Shown here piece after piece: positions 1 through 6,037 of a stretch of DNA of 17,357 bases (the stretch's first letter is position 1; the number at the start of each line of letters is the position of its first letter). A program made the position numbers and the translations under genes. The DNA comes from Sulfurospirillaceae bacterium (GTDB lineage: Bacteria; Campylobacterota; Campylobacteria; Campylobacterales; Sulfurospirillaceae): assembly GCA_028705785.1 (NCBI GenBank), contig JAQWCT010000024.1, positions 1 through 17,357 of the forward strand. Direction: 5' to 3'. Under the pieces are notes generated by a model. That model worked only from the letters and a program-made list of their open reading frames with translations, did no database searches and was not told the DNA's origin.

Positions 1-274
1 CATGTAAAGATATTTTCTCTCCCAGATAAAAGATTTTTCCTTCTTCTTCAAAGAGGGTTTGGATACTTTTTCGCTTTTTGGCAAGAGTAGTTTTGTCAAA
101 TATCCATTTGGCTTTTTGAGACACAAGAACACGCACTTTGGAAAGAGGGAAATGAGGATTTTTAACGATGACGCCTCGAACAGGGTCGATTCGAATGGAG
201 AGATTTTTAAGTTTTTTGTTGGTTTCGATGGAGTAGGCGATGGCGTGGTCTTGCCAATACACATACTCCACCAT
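1..274 (-). CDS. YgjP/DUF45-type M48-like metal-dependent hydrolase, N-terminal part
   Basis: Reading leftward from an ATG at 272-274, 91 codons stay open and run off the window edge, so only the N-terminal part is present. The opening (MVEYVYWQDHAIAYSIE, then a stretch of basic and hydrophobic strands ending in VSQKAKWIFDKTTLA) resembles the N-terminus of YgjP-like proteins (DUF45/WLM, M48-like zinc peptidases). The catalytic HExxH part would lie beyond the edge and is not visible. The start is 4 bp after the dnaJ stop with no convincing ribosome-binding site, so translation may be coupled to dnaJ. The family call rests on the N-terminus alone and is tentative. The assignment to this strand is supported by the unbroken frame and the spacing to dnaJ. 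Confidence 0.6.
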   Translation of the reverse strand, partial: MVEYVYWQDHAIAYSIETNKKLKNLSIRIDPVRGVIVKNPHFPLSKVRVLVSQKAKWIFDKTTLAKKRKSIQTLFEEEGKIFYLGEKISLH

Positions 275-278
275 AATT

Positions 279-1409
279 TTAGTTAAACCAGCTTTTTATC
301 TTCTCAAAAACACCTTCAAATTTTTCATCTTTGTGTTTAGTTTCGATACCAAAATCTTCTTGTAATTTAGTCAAAAGTTCTTTTTGAGACTTGGTTATTT
401 TTTTAGGATAACGAATTGAAATCTGTGCAATCATACCGCCTAATTGGTGGGTATGCACATTTTTAACCCCCTCTTTTTTAAAGATAAACTGCTGCTTATC
501 TTTAGCGCCAAGAGGAAGTTCAAGCTCTGTCTCTCCACGGATAGTCGGTATTTTAATGGTTTCACCAAGGGCTACTTGGGTGAAAAATACAGGGACTTCG
601 ATGTAAATGTCGTCATTGTGTCGTACAAAATGGTCATCTTCTTTAACATGGGTGAGGATATAAAGGTCGCCTCTATTGCCTCTCTCATCGATATTTCCCC
701 TTCCTGCTACTCGGATACGGTTGTTGTTGTCGATGCCCTCAGGAATGTCGATAGTAACTTTATCCTCAATTTGAGTAAAGCTTTTGCCATTACACGCAGA
801 ACAAGGGCTCGTGATGACCGTGCCTTTGCCATTACAAGTAGGACATGTTTGTGAGAATGTCATAAAACCTTGTCGGTAAAAGACTTGACCTTTGCCTTTA
901 CACTCTTTACATGTAGCGTTTTTTTTGTCTTTACTTCCCGTACCTTCACAGGTTTCACAAGGCTTTTTATACGAAAAAGAAATCTCTTTTTTACAGCCAA
1001 AGATAGCTTCATTAAATGCCAATGACACTTCTGCTTCGAGGTCGAGGTTGTATTTTTTATTTTGTTTGGAGCTTCCTCCAAAACCACCACTACTAAAACC
1101 ACCGCCAAAAACGGATTCAAAGATAGAGCCAAGGTCGCCCATGATGTCTTCATATTTCATATCGGAGAAGTGGCTAAAGCCTTGTCTATCAAGTCCTGCT
1201 TGACCATATCTATCGTAAGTAGCTCTTTTTTGTTCGTCACTTAAGACTTGATATGCTTCGTTGATGGCTTTAAATTTTTCTTCAGCCTCTTTGTCGCCTT
1301 GATTTCTATCGGGGTGAAATTGCAAAGCGAGTTTACGATACGCCTTTTTAATCTCTGCCGCATCAGCACTTTTGCTGACTTCTAGTGTCTCATAATAATC
1401 TATATTCAA
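279..1409 (-). CDS. dnaJ: Molecular chaperone DnaJ (Hsp40)
   Basis: Co-chaperone that delivers unfolded clients to DnaK and stimulates its ATPase in the cytoplasm. All expected parts are present in 376 residues: a J domain with the HPD motif at about 32-34, a Gly/Phe-rich linker at about 100-115 (FGGGFSSGGFGG), a zinc-binding region with four CxxC repeats starting near 151, 167, 189 and 203, and the two C-terminal client-binding domains. The fourth repeat is CSACNGKS, with Ser in place of the last Gly. The start codon is TTG (1407-1409): the protein begins MNIDYYETLEV, as DnaJ should, no in-frame ATG lies upstream, and AAAGAG sits just upstream. It is transcribed divergently from the Spy-like gene. 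In C. jejuni dnaJ lies next to racR-racS. Here four genes separate them. Confidence 0.97.
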   Translation of the reverse strand: MNIDYYETLEVSKSADAAEIKKAYRKLALQFHPDRNQGDKEAEEKFKAINEAYQVLSDEQKRATYDRYGQAGLDRQGFSHFSDMKYEDIMGDLGSIFESVFGGGFSSGGFGGSSKQNKKYNLDLEAEVSLAFNEAIFGCKKEISFSYKKPCETCEGTGSKDKKNATCKECKGKGQVFYRQGFMTFSQTCPTCNGKGTVITSPCSACNGKSFTQIEDKVTIDIPEGIDNNNRIRVAGRGNIDERGNRGDLYILTHVKEDDHFVRHNDDIYIEVPVFFTQVALGETIKIPTIRGETELELPLGAKDKQQFIFKKEGVKNVHTHQLGGMIAQISIRYPKKITKSQKELLTKLQEDFGIETKHKDEKFEGVFEKIKSWFN

Positions 1410-1417
1410 TTTATTCT

Positions 1418-1430
1418 CTTTACATGTAAG
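1418..1430. repeat. Copy of the C(T)TTACATGTAA(A)G palindrome in the dnaJ leader
   Basis: Exact TTACATGTAA core at 1420-1429, flanked by CT and G. This is the only exact copy outside a coding region. It lies in the predicted dnaJ leader, and its flank (read on the minus strand) supplies part of the AAAGAG ribosome-binding sequence. Confidence 0.85.
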
Positions 1431-1440
1431 TTTTTTTGAA

Positions 1441-1475
1441 GAGTGCTATTGTATCAAAAGAATGTTTATTTCAAT
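1441..1475 (-). promoter_or_regulatory. Putative dnaJ promoter with a CIRCE half-site
   Basis: On the minus strand a -10-like TACAAT lies at 1448-1453, about 40 bp upstream of the dnaJ TTG. A TTGAAA lies further upstream, but at a 15-bp spacing, which is suboptimal. Epsilonproteobacterial vegetative promoters often lack a clear -35. Next to the -10 the minus strand reads ATAGCACTC, eight of nine bases of the left arm of CIRCE, the HrcA operator. The second arm is absent, so HrcA control is not established. Confidence 0.45.
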
Positions 1476-1482
1476 TTTAATC

Positions 1483-1520
1483 CATTAAGGTACATTAACA
1501 CTCCGTTAAAACCTCGTTAA
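1483..1520 (+). promoter_or_regulatory. Four phased half-sites (CATTAA, CATTAA, CGTTAA, CGTTAA), probable response-regulator operator
   Basis: Half-sites start at 1483, 1493, 1504 and 1515, a spacing of 10, 11 and 11 bp, all on the same face of the helix and in the same orientation. The last ends 11 bp before the predicted -10 of the Spy-like gene, so it takes the place of a -35. This is the arrangement expected of an OmpR/PhoB-type activator binding as tandem dimers. Which regulator binds is unknown. The OmpR-type regulator encoded at 4125-4796 is the closest candidate. Confidence 0.5.
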
Positions 1521-1531
1521 AGTCCATCCTT

Positions 1532-1560
1532 TATACTTTCATTATCAAAACCTCAAGGAG
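1532..1560 (+). promoter_or_regulatory. Promoter -10 and ribosome-binding site of the Spy-like gene
   Basis: TATACT at 1532-1537 is a good -10, and no -35 consensus is found at the right distance. A strong AAGGAG at 1555-1560 lies 7 nt before the ATG at 1568. The leader is short, about 20-25 nt. Confidence 0.55.
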
Positions 1561-1567
1561 TTCGAAA

Positions 1568-2047
1568 ATGAAAAAAACAATTTTAGCAGTAGCAACCATC
1601 GTTGCTCTTAGTTCAAGCGCATTTGCATTTGGTGGTGGAATGAATTGTCAAGGTGGACAATCAGGTATGGGTCAAGGTATGATGATGCAAGGTGGTATGC
1701 AAAAAGGCGGAATGATGGGTGGACGCGGAGGGATGCAAATGCTTCAAAGCCTTAATCTCACAGATGACCAACGCCATAAACTTGCCATCCTTCAAAGTGA
1801 AATGAAGTTAGAAATGACCAAACTTCACGATCCAAAAATGATGAGTAAAATGCAAGATTTTATGACAGGTGAAAGCTTTAACAAAAAAGAGTTTTTAAAG
1901 TTGACTGCTGAAAATCAAGCTAAAATGAATACGCTAAAAGCTGACCATATGGAAAAAATCTTCAATCTTTTAACCAAAGAGCAAAGAGCTGAACTTAAAG
2001 CCAATATGGCAAAACGCCCAATGCCAATGATGGGAAAACAATCTTAA
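1568..2047 (+). CDS. Spy/CpxP-like periplasmic LTxxQ protein, Met/Gly-rich
   Basis: 159-residue secreted protein. Residues 1-20 form a classical signal peptide (MKK, hydrophobic core, cleavage after AFA). The mature protein starts with a Met/Gly/Gln-rich low-complexity stretch (about 21-58) with one Cys. It then has a helical part with two LTxxQ-type motifs, LTDDQ at 64-68 and LTKEQ at 135-139. Those motifs define the Spy/CpxP/CnrX-like family, periplasmic helical proteins involved in chaperoning, envelope stress and metal sensing. The Met-rich N-terminus could bind soft metals such as Cu(I), an inference from composition. It stands alone, with its own promoter and a hairpin after the stop. 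In enterobacteria spy and cpxP are controlled by an OmpR-family regulator, and the phased half-sites upstream fit similar control here. Confidence 0.8.
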   Translation: MKKTILAVATIVALSSSAFAFGGGMNCQGGQSGMGQGMMMQGGMQKGGMMGGRGGMQMLQSLNLTDDQRHKLAILQSEMKLEMTKLHDPKMMSKMQDFMTGESFNKKEFLKLTAENQAKMNTLKADHMEKIFNLLTKEQRAELKANMAKRPMPMMGKQS

Positions 2048-2061
2048 AATATCTTAATAAT

Positions 2062-2083
2062 GAAGGTCTCAAAAGAGGCCTTC
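2062..2083 (+). terminator. Probable terminator after the Spy-like gene
   Basis: A 9-bp stem (GAAGGTCTC / GAGGCCTTC, with one G-U pair in RNA) closes a 4-nt AAAA loop 14 nt after the stop codon. The following tract (TCCTACTATCTT) is only moderately T-rich, so termination may be partial. Confidence 0.55.
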
Positions 2084-2138
2084 TCCTACTATCTTGCTAA
2101 ATGTGCCCTTATAAAATAAATCTATCCTCGACTTCTCA

Positions 2139-2167
2139 TTGACATTTAGTCTTAAAAATCATACCAT
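2139..2167 (+). promoter_or_regulatory. Promoter for the SLAC1/TehA-like operon
   Basis: A perfect -35 TTGACA (2139-2144) is followed after 17 bp by TACCAT (2162-2167). The mRNA leader would be about 32 nt long. AAGAGG at 2196-2201 is the ribosome-binding site for the ATG at 2207. Confidence 0.6.
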
Positions 2168-2206
2168 TTCAATCTTTTTTAGTAATATTAATTATAAGAG
2201 GTTAAA

Positions 2207-3175
2207 ATGCAAGAAGCACCAATAAGTGAGAAAAATAGACTCAAGTTTTTCCCTATTATGATGTATGCTACCGTCATGGGCATGAGTGGTTTGACGATTA
2301 TGTATCAAAAAGCTGGGCTATGGTTAGGGTTTCCAACAGTGATTGGAATGGTATTGATGGTTATTACGACGATACTTTTTGGTATCGTGAGCCTGGTGTA
2401 TATCACGAAGTATTTTCAATATTCTTCTGTTGTCAAAAAAGAGTTTTCTCACCCGATTAGACTTAACTTTTTTGCAGCAGTTTCAATCTCAATGTTGATG
2501 CTTGCCATTATCTATAAAGAACATTATCCGATAATTGCGGCGGCATTTTGGTACCCTGGAACGGTGTTACATTTTTATTTAACACTCCATACAATCTCTT
2601 TTTGGATTAATAATAATCAAGAATTAGACCATTCTAATCCTGCATGGTTTATCCCTATTGTTGGAAATGTACTTGTTCCTGTTGCCGGAGTTGGTTTTGC
2701 AAGTCAGGGTATTTTAATGTACTTTTTTACCTCAGGTATCTTCTTTTGGATTATTTTATTTGCTATTTTACTCAATCGCATTATTTTTCATCATCAACTT
2801 GCGGGTAAGTTTATGCCTACGATGTTTATCCTTATTGCACCTCCTGCGGTTGGTTTTCTTGCTTATTTTAAGATGTTTGAGGTTATTGATACCTTTGCGA
2901 TGATGTTGTTTAACCTTGCGTTATTCTTTACACTCCTTATCGCATTTATGTACAAAAATTTTCTCAAAATTAAGTTTTTTATCTCATGGTGGGCTTTTGT
3001 ATTTCCGCTTGCGGCTATGGCAATTAGTTCGATGTTAATGTACCATCAAACACATGATTTAACGCTTTTAGTACTCTCTTATGGAATGGTTTTCATCACG
3101 ACAGTGGTGGTAGCTATTGTTATTTACCAAACTTTTTTACATATGCAAAAAGGTGAAATTTGTATTCAAGAATAA
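2207..3175 (+). CDS. SLAC1/TehA (TDT) family membrane anion channel
   Basis: 322-residue integral membrane protein with about ten hydrophobic segments, separated by short charged loops such as KYFQYSSVVKKEFSHP. The length and the recurring half-helical pattern, including NPAWFIPIVGNVLVPVAG near the middle, match the tellurite-resistance/dicarboxylate transporter (TDT) superfamily, which includes plant SLAC1 and bacterial TehA. Members are channels or carriers for small anions (chloride, nitrate, sulfite, malate), and the substrate cannot be told from sequence. It heads a probable three-gene operon with a small unknown protein (21 bp downstream) and a NifX-like protein. An anion relevant to sulfur or nitrogen respiration would fit the likely host, but this is a guess. 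Confidence 0.8.
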   Translation: MQEAPISEKNRLKFFPIMMYATVMGMSGLTIMYQKAGLWLGFPTVIGMVLMVITTILFGIVSLVYITKYFQYSSVVKKEFSHPIRLNFFAAVSISMLMLAIIYKEHYPIIAAAFWYPGTVLHFYLTLHTISFWINNNQELDHSNPAWFIPIVGNVLVPVAGVGFASQGILMYFFTSGIFFWIILFAILLNRIIFHHQLAGKFMPTMFILIAPPAVGFLAYFKMFEVIDTFAMMLFNLALFFTLLIAFMYKNFLKIKFFISWWAFVFPLAAMAISSMLMYHQTHDLTLLVLSYGMVFITTVVVAIVIYQTFLHMQKGEICIQE

Positions 3176-3196
3176 AAAAATAAAGGAAAAGACGCA

Positions 3197-3583
3197 ATGA
3201 AAAAAACAGTTTTTATGGATAAGTATCCTGTTTATACGCTAAGCCTCAAAAAAAGTGAAGTTAAGTATACGAATGTTTTGGAAATCGTAAACTATTTTAA
3301 AGCAAAGATAGAAGGGCATCCTGTCGCAAAATTTATCTCGGTATTTGACCATTATGCGCATACTAAGTCTTTGAATGGTGAGATAATGGAAGGGCTTAGG
3401 GATGCTCAAAATATTATTTTTTGTTTTGGACAAGCTATTCCAAATACTAAGATTTTAGCCGTTCGTCCACGCAGTATAGGTATTTGTGAATTAGAAGATA
3501 GTTTTATCATCGAGTTTATCGAAGCACCTAAAGAAGAGATGCACGCGCTCATGGAAACATGGGCAAAAGGATTGATAGATTAA
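3197..3583 (+). CDS. Conserved hypothetical protein (possibly DUF6858)
   Basis: 128-residue soluble protein without signal peptide or membrane segment. AAAGGA at 3182-3187 precedes the ATG. The pattern is that of a compact alpha/beta domain: VFMDKYPVYTLSLKKSE, then FDHYAHTKSLNGEI, then AQNIIFCFGQAIPN, then LAVRPRSIGICEL and an acidic end. I recall similar small proteins from Sulfurimonas and Sulfurospirillum catalogued as DUF6858, a recollection I could not check. No function is known to me. Its place between an anion channel and a NifX-like protein, with short gaps, suggests a shared role. The single Cys residues in FCFG and GICEL do not form an evident metal site. Confidence 0.7.
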   Translation: MKKTVFMDKYPVYTLSLKKSEVKYTNVLEIVNYFKAKIEGHPVAKFISVFDHYAHTKSLNGEIMEGLRDAQNIIFCFGQAIPNTKILAVRPRSIGICELEDSFIIEFIEAPKEEMHALMETWAKGLID

Positions 3584-3625
3584 TATACACAGCAAATAAA
3601 TATATGAGACTATAAAGGATAAATA

Positions 3626-4036
3626 ATGATTGCTATACCTGTTAAAACAGATAAAGAAGAGGGTGTATTGGCTCCCTTGTTTGGACATGCCAAATATTTT
3701 AGTTTTATTAGTGACGATGGAAGTGTAATGACCCATAAAAATAGTGCTGAGGGTGGCGTAAAAGTTGTGGATTGGCTTGTGAGTATGGGGGTAAAAACCA
3801 TTATTCTTAACCATGTTGGAGAAAAACCTTTTCACCTGCTTACCCAAAAGAGCATCGACATTTATTTCGCAGGTAAAGACCGCATCACGCTTCCTGAGGT
3901 CTTACAAAAGTTGAAAGATGGCATACTTGAAAAAGTAAGCATTGTTAATTATATGAAGCTTTTAGGTGAAGATGACCATCACCATGACGAGGGTGATGGT
4001 CATCTTCACGGTGGAGGATGTGGTTGCGGAGCATAA
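3626..4036 (+). CDS. NifX/NifB-C-terminal family protein with His/Cys-rich tail
   Basis: 136-residue protein. Residues 1-110 match the small alpha/beta fold that binds the iron-molybdenum cofactor or its precursors (NifX, NifY, C-terminus of NifB; Pfam dinitrogenase iron-molybdenum cofactor). Marks are the opening MIAIPVKTD, LFGHAKYFSF with a conserved His, and the VVDWLVSMGVKTIIL strand-helix-strand. The remaining tail has a HHH run, further His and Asp, and ends CGCGA, a plausible metal-binding extension like those of nickel chaperones. No nif gene is nearby, so a role in nitrogenase assembly is unlikely from context, and a general metal or cluster carrier is more probable. AAAGGA at 3614-3619 sets the start. 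The tail is encoded by a perfect 18-bp inverted repeat. Confidence 0.8.
   Translation: MIAIPVKTDKEEGVLAPLFGHAKYFSFISDDGSVMTHKNSAEGGVKVVDWLVSMGVKTIILNHVGEKPFHLLTQKSIDIYFAGKDRITLPEVLQKLKDGILEKVSIVNYMKLLGEDDHHHDEGDGHLHGGGCGCGA
3966..4009 (+). repeat. Perfect 18-bp inverted repeat inside the NifX-like gene
   Basis: Arms 3966-3983 (GTGAAGATGACCATCACC) and 3992-4009 are exact reverse complements around an 8-nt spacer. In mRNA this is a strong hairpin. It covers codons 114-128, the His/Asp-rich tail. No T-tract follows, so it is not a classical terminator. Confidence 0.9.
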
Positions 4037-4060
4037 AGAGCGTTTAAAATCTCTTTTCTT
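4035..4060 (+). terminator. Weak candidate terminator after the NifX-like gene
   Basis: AAAGAG (4035-4040) can pair with CTCTTT (4051-4056) around a 10-nt loop, followed by TCTT. The stem is short and AT-rich, so this is a low-confidence call. Confidence 0.3.
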
Positions 4061-4066
4061 AACATT

Positions 4067-4124
4067 GCGTTAGCTTTAAATTGAGTATAATTAAATCTCC
4101 TAAATTAAAGAGCAAGGCTAACGC
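4067..4124. promoter_or_regulatory. racR promoter flanked by an inverted repeat (GCGTTAGC / GCTAACGC)
   Basis: TATAAT at 4086-4091 is a perfect -10, with TTGCGT further upstream as a poor -35 (15 bp spacing). Exact 8-bp inverted arms lie at 4067-4074 (over the -35 position) and 4117-4124 (directly before the ATG). The left arm lies upstream of the transcription start, so this is a DNA-level operator candidate and not an RNA hairpin. Autoregulation by the encoded regulator is an inference. AAGG at 4114-4117 is the likely ribosome-binding site. Confidence 0.5.
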
Positions 4125-4796
4125 ATGATCAATGTCCTCATGATTGAAGACGATACCGAATTTGCTGAAATTCTCAGTGAATACTTGGCTAAATATAACA
4201 TCAAAATTACCAACTATGAAGATCCCTATCTTGGCTTAAGTGCTGGCGTTAAAAAATATGATTTACTCATTTTAGATTTAACTTTGCCAGGGATGGATGG
4301 GCTTGAAGTGTGCAAAGAAATTGTTGCCAAATACGACATCCCCGTCATCATCTCCTCAGCCCGAAGTGACATTAGTGATAAAGTCGTGGGTCTTCAAATA
4401 GGTGCAGATGACTATCTCCCAAAACCTTATGATCCCAAAGAGATGGTAGCACGCATTCAAAGCCTCATTCGTCGTTATAAAAAGACTTCTGGAGAGGAGC
4501 AACAAAGCTCACAAAGTGTATTTGTCGTGGATGAAAAAAGACATGAAATCTTTTTTAAAGGCAATGCCCTTGGTCTTACGCCTGCCGAATATGAAATCCT
4601 CTCTTATATGATTCGTCAAAATGGTTTTTCCATTTCGCGTGAACAACTTGTCTACAACTGCAAGTCCCTCAAAGACAAGGGTTCTAAAAGCCTTGATGTC
4701 ATTGTTGGGCGACTTCGTACTAAAATAGGCGATGACTCTAAAAATCCAGAATATATCCACTCGGTGCGAGGTATTGGATACAAGTTGGTAGGATGA
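4125..4796 (+). CDS. racR: OmpR-family response regulator, probable RacR
   Basis: 223-residue transcription factor. The receiver domain (about 1-120) has the acidic pair D9/D10, phospho-acceptor D51 (LLILDLTLPGMDG), S77/S78 in the switch position and K100 in the YLPKPYDPKE loop. The winged-helix DNA-binding domain (about 127-223) has LTPAEYEILSYM and the final HSVRGIGYKLVG. Its stop overlaps the start of the kinase gene (ATGA, 4793-4796), which in turn overlaps recR. As I recall, C. jejuni has the same order racR-racS-recR beside dnaJ, and RacR of that species is of the same size. RacRS there adjusts fumarate and nitrogen metabolism to low oxygen. The ortholog call rests on synteny and family. 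ArsR-type naming is the alternative. Confidence 0.78.
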   Translation: MINVLMIEDDTEFAEILSEYLAKYNIKITNYEDPYLGLSAGVKKYDLLILDLTLPGMDGLEVCKEIVAKYDIPVIISSARSDISDKVVGLQIGADDYLPKPYDPKEMVARIQSLIRRYKKTSGEEQQSSQSVFVVDEKRHEIFFKGNALGLTPAEYEILSYMIRQNGFSISREQLVYNCKSLKDKGSKSLDVIVGRLRTKIGDDSKNPEYIHSVRGIGYKLVG

Positions 4797-6037
4797 TTCG
4801 AAACTCCATTATCAACAAAATCAGTGTTATTTTTACCCTCTCACTTTTACTGCTAGTGATGTTTTTTGCACTTTTGCTAGAGCATCAAAGTGAAAAAAAT
4901 ATGGAAAATATGAAACAACGACAGTTTCAATCCATCAATTATCTTCTGGTCATGTATCGCAATAACATGGCGCCAAAAGATATAGAAGAGTATTTTAATA
5001 ACTTTGGTCTTAAAAAAGTTGCCAACAAAAATCTTAAAAACTCTGTTTTGGATAAAGGCGAGGTTATCTTCCAAAAACTTTCCCCTATAAGCCGTTTTTC
5101 TTCCATTATCTATAATGACAGATACTACCTTTTTATCGATAATTTTGAGTCAAGTGTTTTATTGGAAAGTCAGGATTATAAAAATTTCAATGAAAATCTT
5201 TGGGTTGTTTTTGCGCTGGCATTGTTGATTTTTATTTACATGTACGCTTCTATTTATAAAAGCATCTCACCACTGAAAGTCCTTGCACAGCAAATTCGAA
5301 AATTTGCAGGAGGCGATCTTTCCATCGAGTGTAAAAGTGAGCAAAATGATGAGATAGCAGAAGTTGCCAATGAATTTGATAAGGCAGTTAAAAAAATACG
5401 AGATTTGATTCACTCGCGCCAACTCTTTTTGCGTACCATCATGCACGAACTTAAAACGCCTATTGGAAAAGGTAAACTAGTCACCGAAATGTTAGACGAT
5501 GAAATTGCCAAAAAAAGACTCTCTGGCATTTTTGCAAGGCTTGACCTTTTGATAGCAGAATTTTCCAAAGTCGAACAAATAGCCTCAAAGAGTTACACGC
5601 CCAATATTGCTTCTTATACGCTTTTACATGTACTTGATCAAGCCATAGACCTTTTGATGTTGGATGCGGAGAAAACAGAAGAGCTGATTAAGATTGAGGG
5701 GGATTTTGATTTTGAAGTCAATGTTGATTTTGATTTGATGGCATTAGCGATAAAAAATTTGATTGATAATGCACTCAAACATAGTGCGAAGCAACAAATA
5801 CATGTAAGCGTTTATGAAAAGAAACTTTTGATAGAAAATAAAGGTGAGCCTTTGTCTATGTCCATTGAAGAGTATTTTCAACCCTTCGTTTCTGGTTCTA
5901 AAACGCATGGGAGTGGGTTGGGATTGGGACTTTATATCGTTCAAAATATTGTAAAATTACATGGTTTTGAAGTTTCCTATCACTATATTGATGGGATGCA
6001 CCAATTTTCGATTGATTTTACAAAAGGGCAGTTATGA
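4793..6037 (+). CDS. racS: Sensor histidine kinase, probable RacS (ArsS/RacS type)
   Basis: 414-residue inner-membrane kinase, partner of the preceding regulator. Membrane segments lie at about 10-29 and 137-157, bounding a periplasmic sensor region of about 105 residues. A HAMP-like linker follows (about 158-207). The phospho-acceptor box FLRTIMHELKTPIGKGK has H218. The ATP-binding domain has the N box KNLIDNALKHS (about 321-331) and the G box GSGLGLGLY (about 373-381). All catalytic motifs look intact. The gene overlaps the regulator gene by 4 bp and recR by 4 bp, so the three are translated as a unit. The signal sensed is not evident. PGAP-style annotation would probably call this an ArsS family kinase. 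RacS is preferred because of the recR and dnaJ neighbours. Three near-matches to the TTACATGTAA palindrome occur in this gene (5236, 5624, 5798). Confidence 0.8.
   Translation: MIRNSIINKISVIFTLSLLLLVMFFALLLEHQSEKNMENMKQRQFQSINYLLVMYRNNMAPKDIEEYFNNFGLKKVANKNLKNSVLDKGEVIFQKLSPISRFSSIIYNDRYYLFIDNFESSVLLESQDYKNFNENLWVVFALALLIFIYMYASIYKSISPLKVLAQQIRKFAGGDLSIECKSEQNDEIAEVANEFDKAVKKIRDLIHSRQLFLRTIMHELKTPIGKGKLVTEMLDDEIAKKRLSGIFARLDLLIAEFSKVEQIASKSYTPNIASYTLLHVLDQAIDLLMLDAEKTEELIKIEGDFDFEVNVDFDLMALAIKNLIDNALKHSAKQQIHVSVYEKKLLIENKGEPLSMSIEEYFQPFVSGSKTHGSGLGLGLYIVQNIVKLHGFEVSYHYIDGMHQFSIDFTKGQL

Noticed and set aside
59..286. Open frame of 75 codons on the plus strand
   Set aside because: It is antisense to the hydrolase fragment, whose own frame is uninterrupted, has family-like sequence and follows dnaJ by 4 bp.
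444..854. Open frame of 136 codons on the plus strand
   Set aside because: Lies antisense inside dnaJ, whose domains are complete. The translated product has no recognisable family and no ribosome-binding site.
3491..3847. Open frame of 118 codons on the minus strand
   Set aside because: It covers the ends of two plus-strand genes that both have good ribosome-binding sites. The product looks like random hydrophobic sequence.
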